Assembly (NCBI GenBank): GCA_000306725.1
Contig: CP003083.1
Location: 2,194,042 to 2,258,041 of the forward strand
DNA length: 64,000 nucleotides
From: Methanolobus psychrophilus R15
GTDB lineage: Archaea > Halobacteriota > Methanosarcinia > Methanosarcinales > Methanosarcinaceae
Direction: 5' to 3'
The notes beneath the pieces are model-generated. The model had not been told where the DNA came from. It searched no databases and saw only the letters and a list, made by a program, of their open reading frames with translations. A program made the position numbers and the translations under genes. The number at the start of each line of letters is the position of its first letter. Positions within the stretch are counted from its first letter, which is position 1. Shown here in pieces: positions 16,113-24,688 of the stretch.

Positions 16113-18365
16113 ATGATAAACATAGATAACAGGATAAGAGGTCCAAATGAAAAATATGCTAGATGGTGCGATAAAAACATCGATTTCAACAGGCGTAGTT
16201 TAAAGACTGCTAACATAAAGGGATTAGATGAATGTGCAGCTATTGGCATTCATAGTGATGAGCGATTTGGAAGTAAACCAGCTGATACTAAACTTGACCA
16301 CACAAACCTTGCAGAGGTTGCAGCTCACCTGAACCAACTTGCTGATAACTATCAAGACCTATATCATGAACATCGAAGCCTTGCGAGAAAGCAATACAGA
16401 AACAATCAGATAGATATTAAAACCTACAAAAAACACCGAGTTAAATATCTCGAATACAGAGCTTTTGCCAAACAATATCGACACTATTCCAATGAGCTAA
16501 AACAAGCAAACAATAACGAGATTGCTGGGCATAAATATGTAACATATATAAAACGGAAATTGACTAGGGTACCACATACCGAAAATGTATTGTTAATCTT
16601 GCCTGGCGAATCAAGTATCCCTATTGCTGCCAAGAAGGTGTATGTAAATCGGGAGCATATCTCAATATCGGCCTCCCATCGTGAGAAGATACGTTTATCT
16701 TTGATTAACAGTCGGATCCTCAATTGGAAATGGATGGTCTATCAGGACCATAAAGGGGAACTTCACAATGCAACACCATATTTTTTGAATGCCATGGGGA
16801 AGTTCTACTACAATGTTCGATTCAATAAGAGTCCTGACAGTGTTGCCAAGTCCTTTTATCAGAACAGAGCTGTGCAGAACCGTGCCTTTTCAATATTGCA
16901 TATTACGTTGCTTGAGGACTTCTATCGTAAGGGTGGACATGATGTTGAAGTTGGACGATATCCATTCGATCTGATAATTGATGGCAAACATGCGTTTATC
17001 TGCACTGAATTCCATGAAAATAGTGTTGGTATTGAGATGCGCCTATCAGAGGCGATGTATCAATGTGAGCAGAAGGACATGGTATTGTATTTGCCTGCAA
17101 TGAACCCTGAGCACCGCAGGCGCATAAGTTCAATTATGGCTGGATTGTTGTTTGAAGGCCGTGTTGGACTATACACATATGTTACATATCTCGAAGCACA
17201 GATATGTTCGAATATTAAAGCATCAGACTGGTCATACATGCGGACCAAGACCGATTATGATACGATATCACCCCTTCCTGAGAATAGATTACCGTTCCCG
17301 AAAGTAAGTATCTCCAGTAAAGACATTGTCATCAATGAGATGTTAAAAACTGAAGATGATGAAGATGATAAAAAATGTTTCCAGGACAACTGGGATGACG
17401 GAATAACAACTCGTAAGAAGAGACGAAAGAAAGATTATGGTCAGTTCGGTCGTGGGTTCAAGTACTCTACAACATTTATCAATGGATTGAACAGCCACCA
17501 ACTTGTTCCTGGTGTCAAGGTTACTGTTAGTGTTGGGCAGATGGGGAACCTATGGAGGGAGATGTCTGTTGGTGCCGATGTAATTATAACGGGGATCTGC
17601 AGGGAGCATATCCGAGATGGAATAAAGTTAAGTGAATTACCTGATTCCAAGAAATATCCAAAACTATTGATTGTCAATGATGTTCGGGAAAGCGATGTCC
17701 ATGAAAGGATTATTGGGATATTCGAATCACATGGCACTCAGGTAAAGCGTCTTCACAGGAACCATGGAAAAGCGATTTTGAATCGGTATGAACTGCTTAT
17801 ACATTCCATGACCACCACCAATTATATGGGGAATAATCGAGAGTCATACTGTCTGATCGACTTTAGTGAACATATACAGCGGGAGTTTATTCGCCAGGCT
17901 CTGATCAACATGTTCCATGCGTATGGTAATGCTGATGCCTTGGGGTTCATCAAGATATGGAAGTCTATATGTCATCTATTCGGTGGAAAATTGGGAATTT
18001 TTGTCCATTTTAGCAAACATGATTATAATCGCTCACAAGCAGGGAATAAGTCAGGGAAAACCATAAACTGGATGTTCTATAAGGAGCTTGTGAAATTTGG
18101 TACTCGGCAACCTTTGACAGTATATACGTCACACCTTGATATGCGAAAGATTGCCTTGTGTTGTAAGGAGCTCAGGATACAGGGAACAAGTCGGTTCAGT
18201 AATCACTTGTGTAGCATGGATGTGAAAGGCAGGGTCATCAAGGAGAGATTGTGGCACCCCCGCCTCGCATTCAATAATCGCATAGTTGCCCTTGGCAGCT
18301 GGGACTTTTCCCAGATACTTGATCAAAAAGAACTGCAGGTGATTATATACATTGACGATAAATGA
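16113..18365 (+). CDS. Large protein with nuclease-like centre and degenerate PLD-like C-terminus
   Basis: A 750-aa protein with no family I can name. Numbered from an in-frame TTG three codons earlier, the features are: a basic helical N-terminus (75-135); a segment GRYPFDLIIDGKHAFICTEF with D289 and E302, shaped like a PD-(D/E)XK core; a charged linker with a nuclear-localisation-like RKKRRKK (438-444); and a C-terminal half with two PLD-type hairpins, HGKAILNRYELLIHSMT at 554-570 and HPRLAFNNRIVALGSWD at 718-734. The first keeps HxK, and the second has HxR with a GS pair, so the phosphodiesterase site is partly degenerate. A DNA-acting defence or mobile-element protein is plausible. ATG 16113 is preferred. 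It is monocistronic. Confidence 0.5.
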   Translation: MINIDNRIRGPNEKYARWCDKNIDFNRRSLKTANIKGLDECAAIGIHSDERFGSKPADTKLDHTNLAEVAAHLNQLADNYQDLYHEHRSLARKQYRNNQIDIKTYKKHRVKYLEYRAFAKQYRHYSNELKQANNNEIAGHKYVTYIKRKLTRVPHTENVLLILPGESSIPIAAKKVYVNREHISISASHREKIRLSLINSRILNWKWMVYQDHKGELHNATPYFLNAMGKFYYNVRFNKSPDSVAKSFYQNRAVQNRAFSILHITLLEDFYRKGGHDVEVGRYPFDLIIDGKHAFICTEFHENSVGIEMRLSEAMYQCEQKDMVLYLPAMNPEHRRRISSIMAGLLFEGRVGLYTYVTYLEAQICSNIKASDWSYMRTKTDYDTISPLPENRLPFPKVSISSKDIVINEMLKTEDDEDDKKCFQDNWDDGITTRKKRRKKDYGQFGRGFKYSTTFINGLNSHQLVPGVKVTVSVGQMGNLWREMSVGADVIITGICREHIRDGIKLSELPDSKKYPKLLIVNDVRESDVHERIIGIFESHGTQVKRLHRNHGKAILNRYELLIHSMTTTNYMGNNRESYCLIDFSEHIQREFIRQALINMFHAYGNADALGFIKIWKSICHLFGGKLGIFVHFSKHDYNRSQAGNKSGKTINWMFYKELVKFGTRQPLTVYTSHLDMRKIALCCKELRIQGTSRFSNHLCSMDVKGRVIKERLWHPRLAFNNRIVALGSWDFSQILDQKELQVIIYIDDK

Positions 18366-18641
18366 AGCATAGTATATTTAAGGCAACAGACTCTGCAGAC
18401 ATGGATTTTTCTTTCGTCTCGTCATGCATACGGTGCATACAATTGATTAGAATAATATGTTTCCATGTTTTCTGAAAAATTCTCTCGTACGACAGGGAAG
18501 CTATTACCTATAGACTTGCTGCAACATTCAGGTTTTTGCCAACTTGATTGGCATTGGCGGGCTACAGATTTATCTTGTCATTACTCTGGTTAAACTATTT
18601 TTTACTTGTTGATTTAAAAAACCAATTCACCATATTTGGAT
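18366..18641. other. Spacer between convergent genes
   Basis: Convergent genes end on both sides. A short repeat TGCCAACTTGATTGGCA at about 18537-18553 can form a TGCCAA/TTGGCA hairpin and may act as a terminator; no gene is seen. Confidence 0.45.
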
Positions 18642-19076
18642 TTAAGAGAAACGGCTTAATTTGATACTATTTTTTCCAGATGGAAAATTCCACGAATTTT
18701 CTTTTATATAATAGAAAGATTGAGGAGCTTTAAAATTATCAAATTCTACAAAGGGATCAATCGGGCTCTTAAAGATATCAAGATCCTCAATTGAAATTGC
18801 AACAGCTTTATCATTATTTTTGAAATATTCAAAGAAATCTGTTCTACTAATTCCTGCAAAATCTTGACACTGCTCCCATATATACTCGGGAGTTCCTGAA
18901 ATTACACGCCCAACTTTAAAAGACCCGATTATTTTTTTAATTGGGGAAGTTGAATATATGTATACACGATTCAAACCATCGCCATTTTTAAACTCAGTTT
19001 TACGAAATTCGTATTTTTTCTCTCTACTAATAATCTTATCAACAAACTTTGGTTTAATTGATAGTAAAACGTTCAT
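18642..19076 (-). CDS. ASCH-domain protein
   Basis: A 144-aa protein that opens MNVLLSIKPKFVDKIISREK followed by KYEFRK, the signature of the ASCH (PUA-like) fold in its 'LLSIKPxFxxxIxxGxKxYEFRK' form. ASCH proteins bind RNA or nucleotides, and some are amidohydrolases or ribonucleases. Its start lies inside the upstream PIN-GNAT gene (23 bp overlap), so it is made from the same message and is probably a partner of that protein. The pairing recalls toxin-antitoxin or RNA-modification modules. Function not proven. Confidence 0.75.
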   Translation of the reverse strand: MNVLLSIKPKFVDKIISREKKYEFRKTEFKNGDGLNRVYIYSTSPIKKIIGSFKVGRVISGTPEYIWEQCQDFAGISRTDFFEYFKNNDKAVAISIEDLDIFKSPIDPFVEFDNFKAPQSFYYIKENSWNFPSGKNSIKLSRFS

Positions 19077-20592
19077 CTATCCTGCCTTGCTCTTTTATTA
19101 TAAGATACTTGTCGTGCGAAATTTCCATTAACCGTTGAGGCGGCCCTTTTAGAATTCCCCACTCTTCAAGATTTGTATATTCCAACTGGTTTGGGAGATG
19201 AAAGTGGAATGTAAATAATATGATTAATGTAGACTTTTGTGCAAGATTTGCAATTTCATCTTTTAAATAAACCGACTTTTTACCAACGATTTGAGCGATT
19301 TCATCTGGAGTATGCTTTCCTTTAAATACTTTTTCGATAACTCCTAATGAAGTAATTGCTTTTTCATCACCTGATCTGTAAAAAAGTAAGATGTCTCCTT
19401 CCTTTATTTTTTTGGACAGCGCATGGCAGATATATGACTTTTTAATTGTGTTTCCTTCAATAACAAATTGACCTACAAATTCGACTAGAGTTGGTTGACG
19501 GCCTTTTTTTATTTTTTCCCCCATTCGAGTTCGATTATAATCTGTAAACAACCTTTCGTGCCACTGTGACTGGATGGGAATTATAAATTTATTCACACTT
19601 TCTCCATCATAATATGTGGGATAGAATTTCTTAGAGATATCGGCAGGATTGAGGTTGCTAATTGGTTCATCAGAAACTTCAAGTTTTTTAATAAATACTG
19701 CTTCTCCTGTCTGATTTAGAACCGCTTTTTTTTGAAAGCCGTAACTATCAATGAGTTCTACTAAATAATCAACATCATTCAGAACATGATGAGTAAGATA
19801 GAGTTCTTTTAAGTCATTATCTCTTGCATAATTAACTGCAAGTTTGATGAATAGTTCACCTATTTTGTTTCCAATATTAGATACCTTAAATGTCGACAAT
19901 TTAAGTCTCTTTTTTTTAGGGAGAACAGGAAAAGAATCTAAAACCTCATCTTCGATTTTGTATATTAAAAGAGCTCCAATTTTATTATTTTCCTTATAAT
20001 GAACATAACATTTCCTACCACTTTTTGAAATTTTAGTAAACCAAGTTTCAAAACCCCTATATTCATCTTTTAATGAGTCGAAAAAAGGATCATTAACGTT
20101 TAAATTATACACAAAATCCTTTTTCAATGCTGGAAGGTTAACTAGGTTTTCGGTAGCCATTTCTTTTTTGAATATTTCAAGAGCAGTATTTACATCTAAA
20201 ACACGGTCGTTAAGATTTATCCTCTTTGCTTTTTTATGTATACCCCTATCGTTAGTGACTAAAAAATCTACGCTGTTTCTATATAGCGAATATAAAATAG
20301 AATTATCGATGATATCATTTATTTTTGAAGTGCTGCCCATATTTTCTGCAAAATAAGGATCCCGACCGATTTCAGGAGGAGACTCTAAAAGAGCATATGA
20401 TCGCACTTTAGATAATATGATTGATTTTCTTTTCTCATCCGAATCTCTTTTTATATCATCAATTGATTTAGGATGGACTATTATTTCAGCATGAATCTTG
20501 TTAATAATAAACATCATTTCTTGCAAATCTTTCGATAATTCTTTGTTGTCTTCTCTATAAACAAAGATGTTTGTATCAATCAAGATTCGCAT
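19054..20592 (-). CDS. PIN-GNAT-PUA-like three-domain protein
   Basis: A 512-aa fusion. Residues 1-140 are a PIN nuclease domain: MRILIDTNIFVY with D6, an acidic middle and FLVTNDRGIHKKA with the fourth acidic residue. Residues about 170-310 look like a GNAT acetyltransferase (KLSTFKVSNIGNKIGELFIKLA and DSYGFQKKAV). Residues about 365-460 resemble an EVE/PUA-like fold with HALSKKIKEGDILLFYRSGDE and the GVIEKVF strand. PIN cuts RNA; GNAT toxins acetylate aminoacyl-tRNA or proteins. Fusion of the three suggests an RNA-directed toxin or regulator. It overlaps the ASCH gene by 23 bp and is divergent from a second GNAT protein. The activity is inferred from domain motifs. Confidence 0.75.
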   Translation of the reverse strand: MRILIDTNIFVYREDNKELSKDLQEMMFIINKIHAEIIVHPKSIDDIKRDSDEKRKSIILSKVRSYALLESPPEIGRDPYFAENMGSTSKINDIIDNSILYSLYRNSVDFLVTNDRGIHKKAKRINLNDRVLDVNTALEIFKKEMATENLVNLPALKKDFVYNLNVNDPFFDSLKDEYRGFETWFTKISKSGRKCYVHYKENNKIGALLIYKIEDEVLDSFPVLPKKKRLKLSTFKVSNIGNKIGELFIKLAVNYARDNDLKELYLTHHVLNDVDYLVELIDSYGFQKKAVLNQTGEAVFIKKLEVSDEPISNLNPADISKKFYPTYYDGESVNKFIIPIQSQWHERLFTDYNRTRMGEKIKKGRQPTLVEFVGQFVIEGNTIKKSYICHALSKKIKEGDILLFYRSGDEKAITSLGVIEKVFKGKHTPDEIAQIVGKKSVYLKDEIANLAQKSTLIILFTFHFHLPNQLEYTNLEEWGILKGPPQRLMEISHDKYLIIKEQGRIDERFTIN

Positions 20593-20692
20593 ATTGTTAT
20601 ACTATCGGAACAAATATATTTTAAACTATTTCTTGAATACACTGTTAGATAATTATTTATTTTACCTGATATCTTAACTATATCAATAAATA
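20593..20692. promoter_or_regulatory. Divergent promoter between the two GNAT-type genes
   Basis: This 100-bp spacer separates the starts of the PIN-GNAT-PUA gene (reverse) and the second GNAT gene (forward). It is very AT-rich, with TATA-like TTATTTATTTT at about 20652-20662 for the forward gene. Shared control of the two units is likely; no operator repeat is clear. Confidence 0.4.
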
Positions 20693-22459
20693 ATGAAGCA
20701 CTTATATTTTTGGAGCATCAAAGTGGATTTTGAAGACAAATATGAGTTCAGGGCATTATTCTTAAAAAAAGAGTTCGATGAAGTAAAGGATTTACTTGTT
20801 AACGAACCTACATTTAAAAATTACTATCCTGATTTTGAAAAGTGGCTTGAAAAAGCTTTAAAAGAAGCTTTGAAAGGCGAAAGGCTTGTTTATGCATTGT
20901 ATGAAGCAGCTCTTCGTTTAGGCAAGCCTCAGTTAAAAATAAACAGTGTTGCTATTGTCAAAATTGCTGGTGAATCCGCTGAGTTAAAGTGTTTGTTTAT
21001 CGATGAAATAATGGATTCCAACGGGAGTGGCAAATTACTCTATGAGCGTGTAGAAGAGCAACTTACAAAAAAAGGCATCGGAAAAATAATCACTGACGTA
21101 CCTTACGAAAATAAAGAACTTAACTGGTTTCTAATTCAAAATGGATTTCAAGTTAATGGATTTGTTGAAAGGTACAAAAAAGGAAGGTTTGACTATATTT
21201 TGTCAAAAGATGTTCCTATGTGTTATACAGGAGATCCCTTTAATTGGTATTCCATTTCCAAATGGTTCTTGGAAAATGTTTATGGATTTAAAATTGCTGA
21301 TTGCGAAGAGAAAGATGAAGAATTCATTCAAGAACATCGATTACTAGTTACATCTAAAAACGATACGAACTTGATGCTACCTTACATCAAGGGTAACTCA
21401 ATTGTTTATGATGGCATGCTCCAAAATGACAAGCTAAATCATATAATAGAGGCGATTAACACCACAAATTCTTTTAACATCATTATCGCCCATGAATTTG
21501 AAGACGAGAATCTTGATTCACATTCACAAAAAAACATTTTATGTTTTGATAAAAAATCCGTTTTTGAAAAATGCGGATGTGATGAACCACTTTTTGAAAA
21601 GGAAGATATTAATGGAATTATTGTTGAGGTTAAAAAAGAGCGTTTTGAAAAAATACCCTTAGATGACAGCCATTTTACTTACGTAAAAGGATCTGGTAGT
21701 GGGAGGTTTGCAAGAATTAATAATTATGTCTTGTTCCTTGTTGATTCACACGGTGATTCTCCTTTTGGAGCAATTATGGGATATGGAAAGATTAAAAAAA
21801 TATCGTGCTCGGATCCAATATCACAATGGGAAGCACATAAAGATTTAAATCCAATTTTCTCAAAGGATGACTATGATCAATTTACTGCTCATAAAAAAGA
21901 AGTAATTGCTATTGTTGTTGAAGGTTTTAAAGAAATAGAACCGATTTTATACAACGACTTTAAGGTAGAATTCAAAGAGCATTTCCAAGGCGATTACATT
22001 GGAAATGTATATGTTAATGAGGATTTCACAACATCATTCTTATTATATCTTTCCCAAAAACAAGATTTGTTGCAAGGTATTAGTGAAATTGAAGAAGATG
22101 ATTCAGAGGAAGGACAACTTAAACTACTACTGGAAAAAGTAAATGCAGTTCTCGAAGATTTCAAAAGACAGAATACTGATTTCACTATGATGAAAAAAGA
22201 TATAGAAGAAATTAGAATCAAACAACAACCTAGTATAAAAGAAGAGATCGTTATATCAGTTGGTCTTGAAGCTCTTGGAACAGGTGGTCAACATATAGTT
22301 ACTATCCCTATACAAGATATTCCTTACAAAGATTTAAAAGAAGAGTTGGAAGGGTTCTTTTCAGCCGAATCAAGCGGGAAGTATCCACAAAAAATTGTTA
22401 ATCGAATTTTAAAATCACTCTTAGAGAAAAAATTGTCACAAGAAGATAAGTCAGATTAA
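20693..22459 (+). CDS. GNAT-like N-terminal domain protein with ASCH/EVE-like C-terminal region
   Basis: A 588-aa protein. Residues about 60-165 resemble a GNAT domain (CLFIDEIMDSNGSGKLLYERV and FLIQNGFQVNGFVERYKKGR), the same arrangement as in the divergent PIN-GNAT protein. Residues about 335-420 contain a PUA-like stretch (FARINNYVLFLVDSHGD, then AIMGYGKIKKIS), and residues about 470-530 a charged coiled coil. It has no PIN domain, so it could be a companion enzyme to the neighbour or an antitoxin-like regulator. The two genes start 100 bp apart. I do not recognise the full protein; the GNAT call is moderate. Confidence 0.55.
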   Translation: MKHLYFWSIKVDFEDKYEFRALFLKKEFDEVKDLLVNEPTFKNYYPDFEKWLEKALKEALKGERLVYALYEAALRLGKPQLKINSVAIVKIAGESAELKCLFIDEIMDSNGSGKLLYERVEEQLTKKGIGKIITDVPYENKELNWFLIQNGFQVNGFVERYKKGRFDYILSKDVPMCYTGDPFNWYSISKWFLENVYGFKIADCEEKDEEFIQEHRLLVTSKNDTNLMLPYIKGNSIVYDGMLQNDKLNHIIEAINTTNSFNIIIAHEFEDENLDSHSQKNILCFDKKSVFEKCGCDEPLFEKEDINGIIVEVKKERFEKIPLDDSHFTYVKGSGSGRFARINNYVLFLVDSHGDSPFGAIMGYGKIKKISCSDPISQWEAHKDLNPIFSKDDYDQFTAHKKEVIAIVVEGFKEIEPILYNDFKVEFKEHFQGDYIGNVYVNEDFTTSFLLYLSQKQDLLQGISEIEEDDSEEGQLKLLLEKVNAVLEDFKRQNTDFTMMKKDIEEIRIKQQPSIKEEIVISVGLEALGTGGQHIVTIPIQDIPYKDLKEELEGFFSAESSGKYPQKIVNRILKSLLEKKLSQEDKSD

Positions 22460-22728
22460 AGTAAAATGTTGGATACCGCTTATGCATAAATTTTGAAATA
22501 CAACCATAAATTATTCATTTTAATTGTTTACTCGAGTTACTTTACTTAAATACAATTCCAAGCCAATACATATCCGAAAGAGACAAATATTCATCGCCAT
22601 ATTTTGGCGATGTAATCAAACATATTCAAAACTAGTAGATATATCTCGCATTGGAACATTTTATTTTCACCAATACTGAATTGTTCTCTTTCCATTATTA
22701 TGTAAAATGGAGACTGGAAGCCTCCATT

Positions 22729-24243
22729 TCACTTTTCAGTTATTAAACACGCTTTCAGTTTATCGTTCAGTGCCTCCATCTTTACCTGGATATCATTTTC
22801 ATATGCCTGCAGCCTGCCGTAAAGAACATCTGCTGGCTCGTAGTCGGTTTCTTCGTAATTCATCTCTGTGTACTTGGATATGCTCAGGTCGTATCCATTT
22901 CCACGGATCTCATCTCCAGGAACAAAGAAACACTTGCCAGTACGGTCAGAAAAGTCCTGATTTTCCCTGTCATGGAACTTTTCGATGATATCAGGTATAT
23001 CGCCCTTACCATCGACGAAGGTCCGTTTGTCGTCAAGTGTGAACCCGTCAGACTCCATGCGGTAGAACCAGACCTTTTCAGTGGGTTCACCTTTGGTAAA
23101 GACAAGTATTCCCGTAGATACTCCTGCATACGGCTTGAAGACACCAGAAGGCATGGATATGACCGCATCCAGCCTGCACTTGTCAAGGATCATCTCACGA
23201 ACGCCTCTATGAGCTTTACTGCTTCCGAACAGGACACCATCAGGAACAATGACGGCACAGCGTCCACCAATCTGCAAGAGTTCAAACATCTGCTCAATGT
23301 AGAGCAATTCGGTCTTGGTAGTGGTGACCTTGAACTTGCCTTTGATCTCTTCCTCGTTGATACTGCCCTTGAAAGGCGGATTTGCCAGTACCAGGGTGTA
23401 TTTACCCTTTTCCTTGTCACATTCGACCAGGCTGTTACGGTGGGATATGTGCGGATTCTTGATACCGTGCATCATCAGGTTCATCATAGCAATACGGACC
23501 ATTGTCTGATCAATGTCGGAACCGTATAGTGTGTTGTTGAGTAACGTTTCCCATTCATCTTTGCTCAGTTTATCTCCCACAAAATTGTGTTCGAATCCCT
23601 GTTCATCGACCTCAATGAATTTGGGTGATGTATATGTTTTCAATATATGCAGCAATGCTGAAATGATGAAACCAGCAGTACCACATGCAGGATCGCATAT
23701 CTTGTCCGACCGTAGGTTCGGTAAGCGCAGCATTAGTTTCCTTATATGGTTTGGGGTCCTGAACTGACCGTTCTTACCTGATGTTCTAAGCTCACTCAGG
23801 ATATATTCGTAGATGTCTCCCTGAGCATCCCTGTTCTGTTCAAGAATATGGAGATCTTCTATGATCTTTACGGCCTCAGAGAGGAGTGCACCCGTTGGGA
23901 TTACGAATGAAGCATCTTCCATGTACTTGGAATAAAGGGTGTTGTCCCCGTTCAGTTTCTTCAGGAAAGGGAACACAATAGTACGTACATGTTCGAGCAT
24001 GTCGTTGGCTGGATATTCTTTCCAGATGGACCATTTGCAATTCTCATGACCTTCAAGGATGGACTGGTAGCTTTCACCCCTCAGCCGAGCCTTATTCATG
24101 CCCTGAATATCTTCGTCCTCGATCCTCTTCATGAAGATAAGGTACGATATCTGTTCGATGGCTGTAAGCGGATTGGAGATACCATTGCTCCAGAAACGGT
24201 CCCACAGCTTGTTAATGTCGGATTTCATCTTAGGATTTAGCAT
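22729..24243 (-). CDS. hsdM: Type I restriction-modification DNA methyltransferase (HsdM)
   Basis: A 504-aa full-length type I methyltransferase subunit. The N-terminal HsdM helical domain opens with INKLWDRFWSNGISNPLTAIEQ. The SAM-binding motif is DPACGTAGFI (about 199-208) and the catalytic NPPF is at about 305-308. It methylates adenine in DNA when joined by HsdS. Here no complete HsdS and no HsdR are in the window: only a fragment of the HsdS C-terminus precedes it. It may therefore be an orphan methyltransferase or the remains of a broken system. The start codon overlaps the end of the fragment's frame. Confidence 0.85.
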   Translation of the reverse strand: MLNPKMKSDINKLWDRFWSNGISNPLTAIEQISYLIFMKRIEDEDIQGMNKARLRGESYQSILEGHENCKWSIWKEYPANDMLEHVRTIVFPFLKKLNGDNTLYSKYMEDASFVIPTGALLSEAVKIIEDLHILEQNRDAQGDIYEYILSELRTSGKNGQFRTPNHIRKLMLRLPNLRSDKICDPACGTAGFIISALLHILKTYTSPKFIEVDEQGFEHNFVGDKLSKDEWETLLNNTLYGSDIDQTMVRIAMMNLMMHGIKNPHISHRNSLVECDKEKGKYTLVLANPPFKGSINEEEIKGKFKVTTTKTELLYIEQMFELLQIGGRCAVIVPDGVLFGSSKAHRGVREMILDKCRLDAVISMPSGVFKPYAGVSTGILVFTKGEPTEKVWFYRMESDGFTLDDKRTFVDGKGDIPDIIEKFHDRENQDFSDRTGKCFFVPGDEIRGNGYDLSISKYTEMNYEETDYEPADVLYGRLQAYENDIQVKMEALNDKLKACLITEK

Positions 24244-24370
24244 ACAAGTTCACCTTTGAAGGCTTTATCAAGGAAAGAATTGAACATTTCATCCATAGTG
24301 TCAGCAGAACCAGTTACCGAATTGTGCAATTGACATCGAGGTGAAATCTTTAGAAAATAATGCCTATATG
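24237..24370 (-). pseudogene. HsdS C-terminal remnant
   Basis: Reading reverse, the frame ends with MDEMFNSFLDKAFKGELVC and a stop that overlaps the start region of hsdM. The pattern LxKAFxGELV is the usual C-terminal end of HsdS specificity subunits. Upstream, about 20 more codons are open but not recognisable, and no start or target-recognition domain is present. So hsdS was probably deleted except for its last 30-45 codons, leaving hsdM without specificity. Confidence 0.55.
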
Positions 24371-24688
24371 TGAAATGTGAAGAAAGTAGGTACTGCTATA
24401 TATCGCGCTTTCTGGTGATAGTACTGCTGGGAGTAAGAAATGGGGTGAAACTGTTCCATGCGTGTGGTTGATGATACTATATTTCCACAACTTCTGTACA
24501 TAGAGGGCCATGATTTTCCATATAACGATATAATCAGTTCCCATGGTTCAAGGGGAAAGTTTCAAGATGGTTCCTTTTCCGCTTGATTGTGCGTGGATGC
24601 ATAGGCATGTGTGACATGTTCAGATGATTTAAAACGCACGAAAAGTTGGTACGATATATTCAGAATGAAAATTAAAAGTTCAGATGAT
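24371..24688. other. Spacer between hsdM remnant and helicase gene
   Basis: No gene seen. A direct repeat of TTCAGATGATTTAA (about 24618-24631 and 24678-24691), followed by CGCACGAAAAGT or GCATCGTGAAAAGT, marks 60-bp spaced copies near the end of the helicase gene; the second copy includes its last codons. This may be a boundary of the integrated replicon. Confidence 0.5.
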
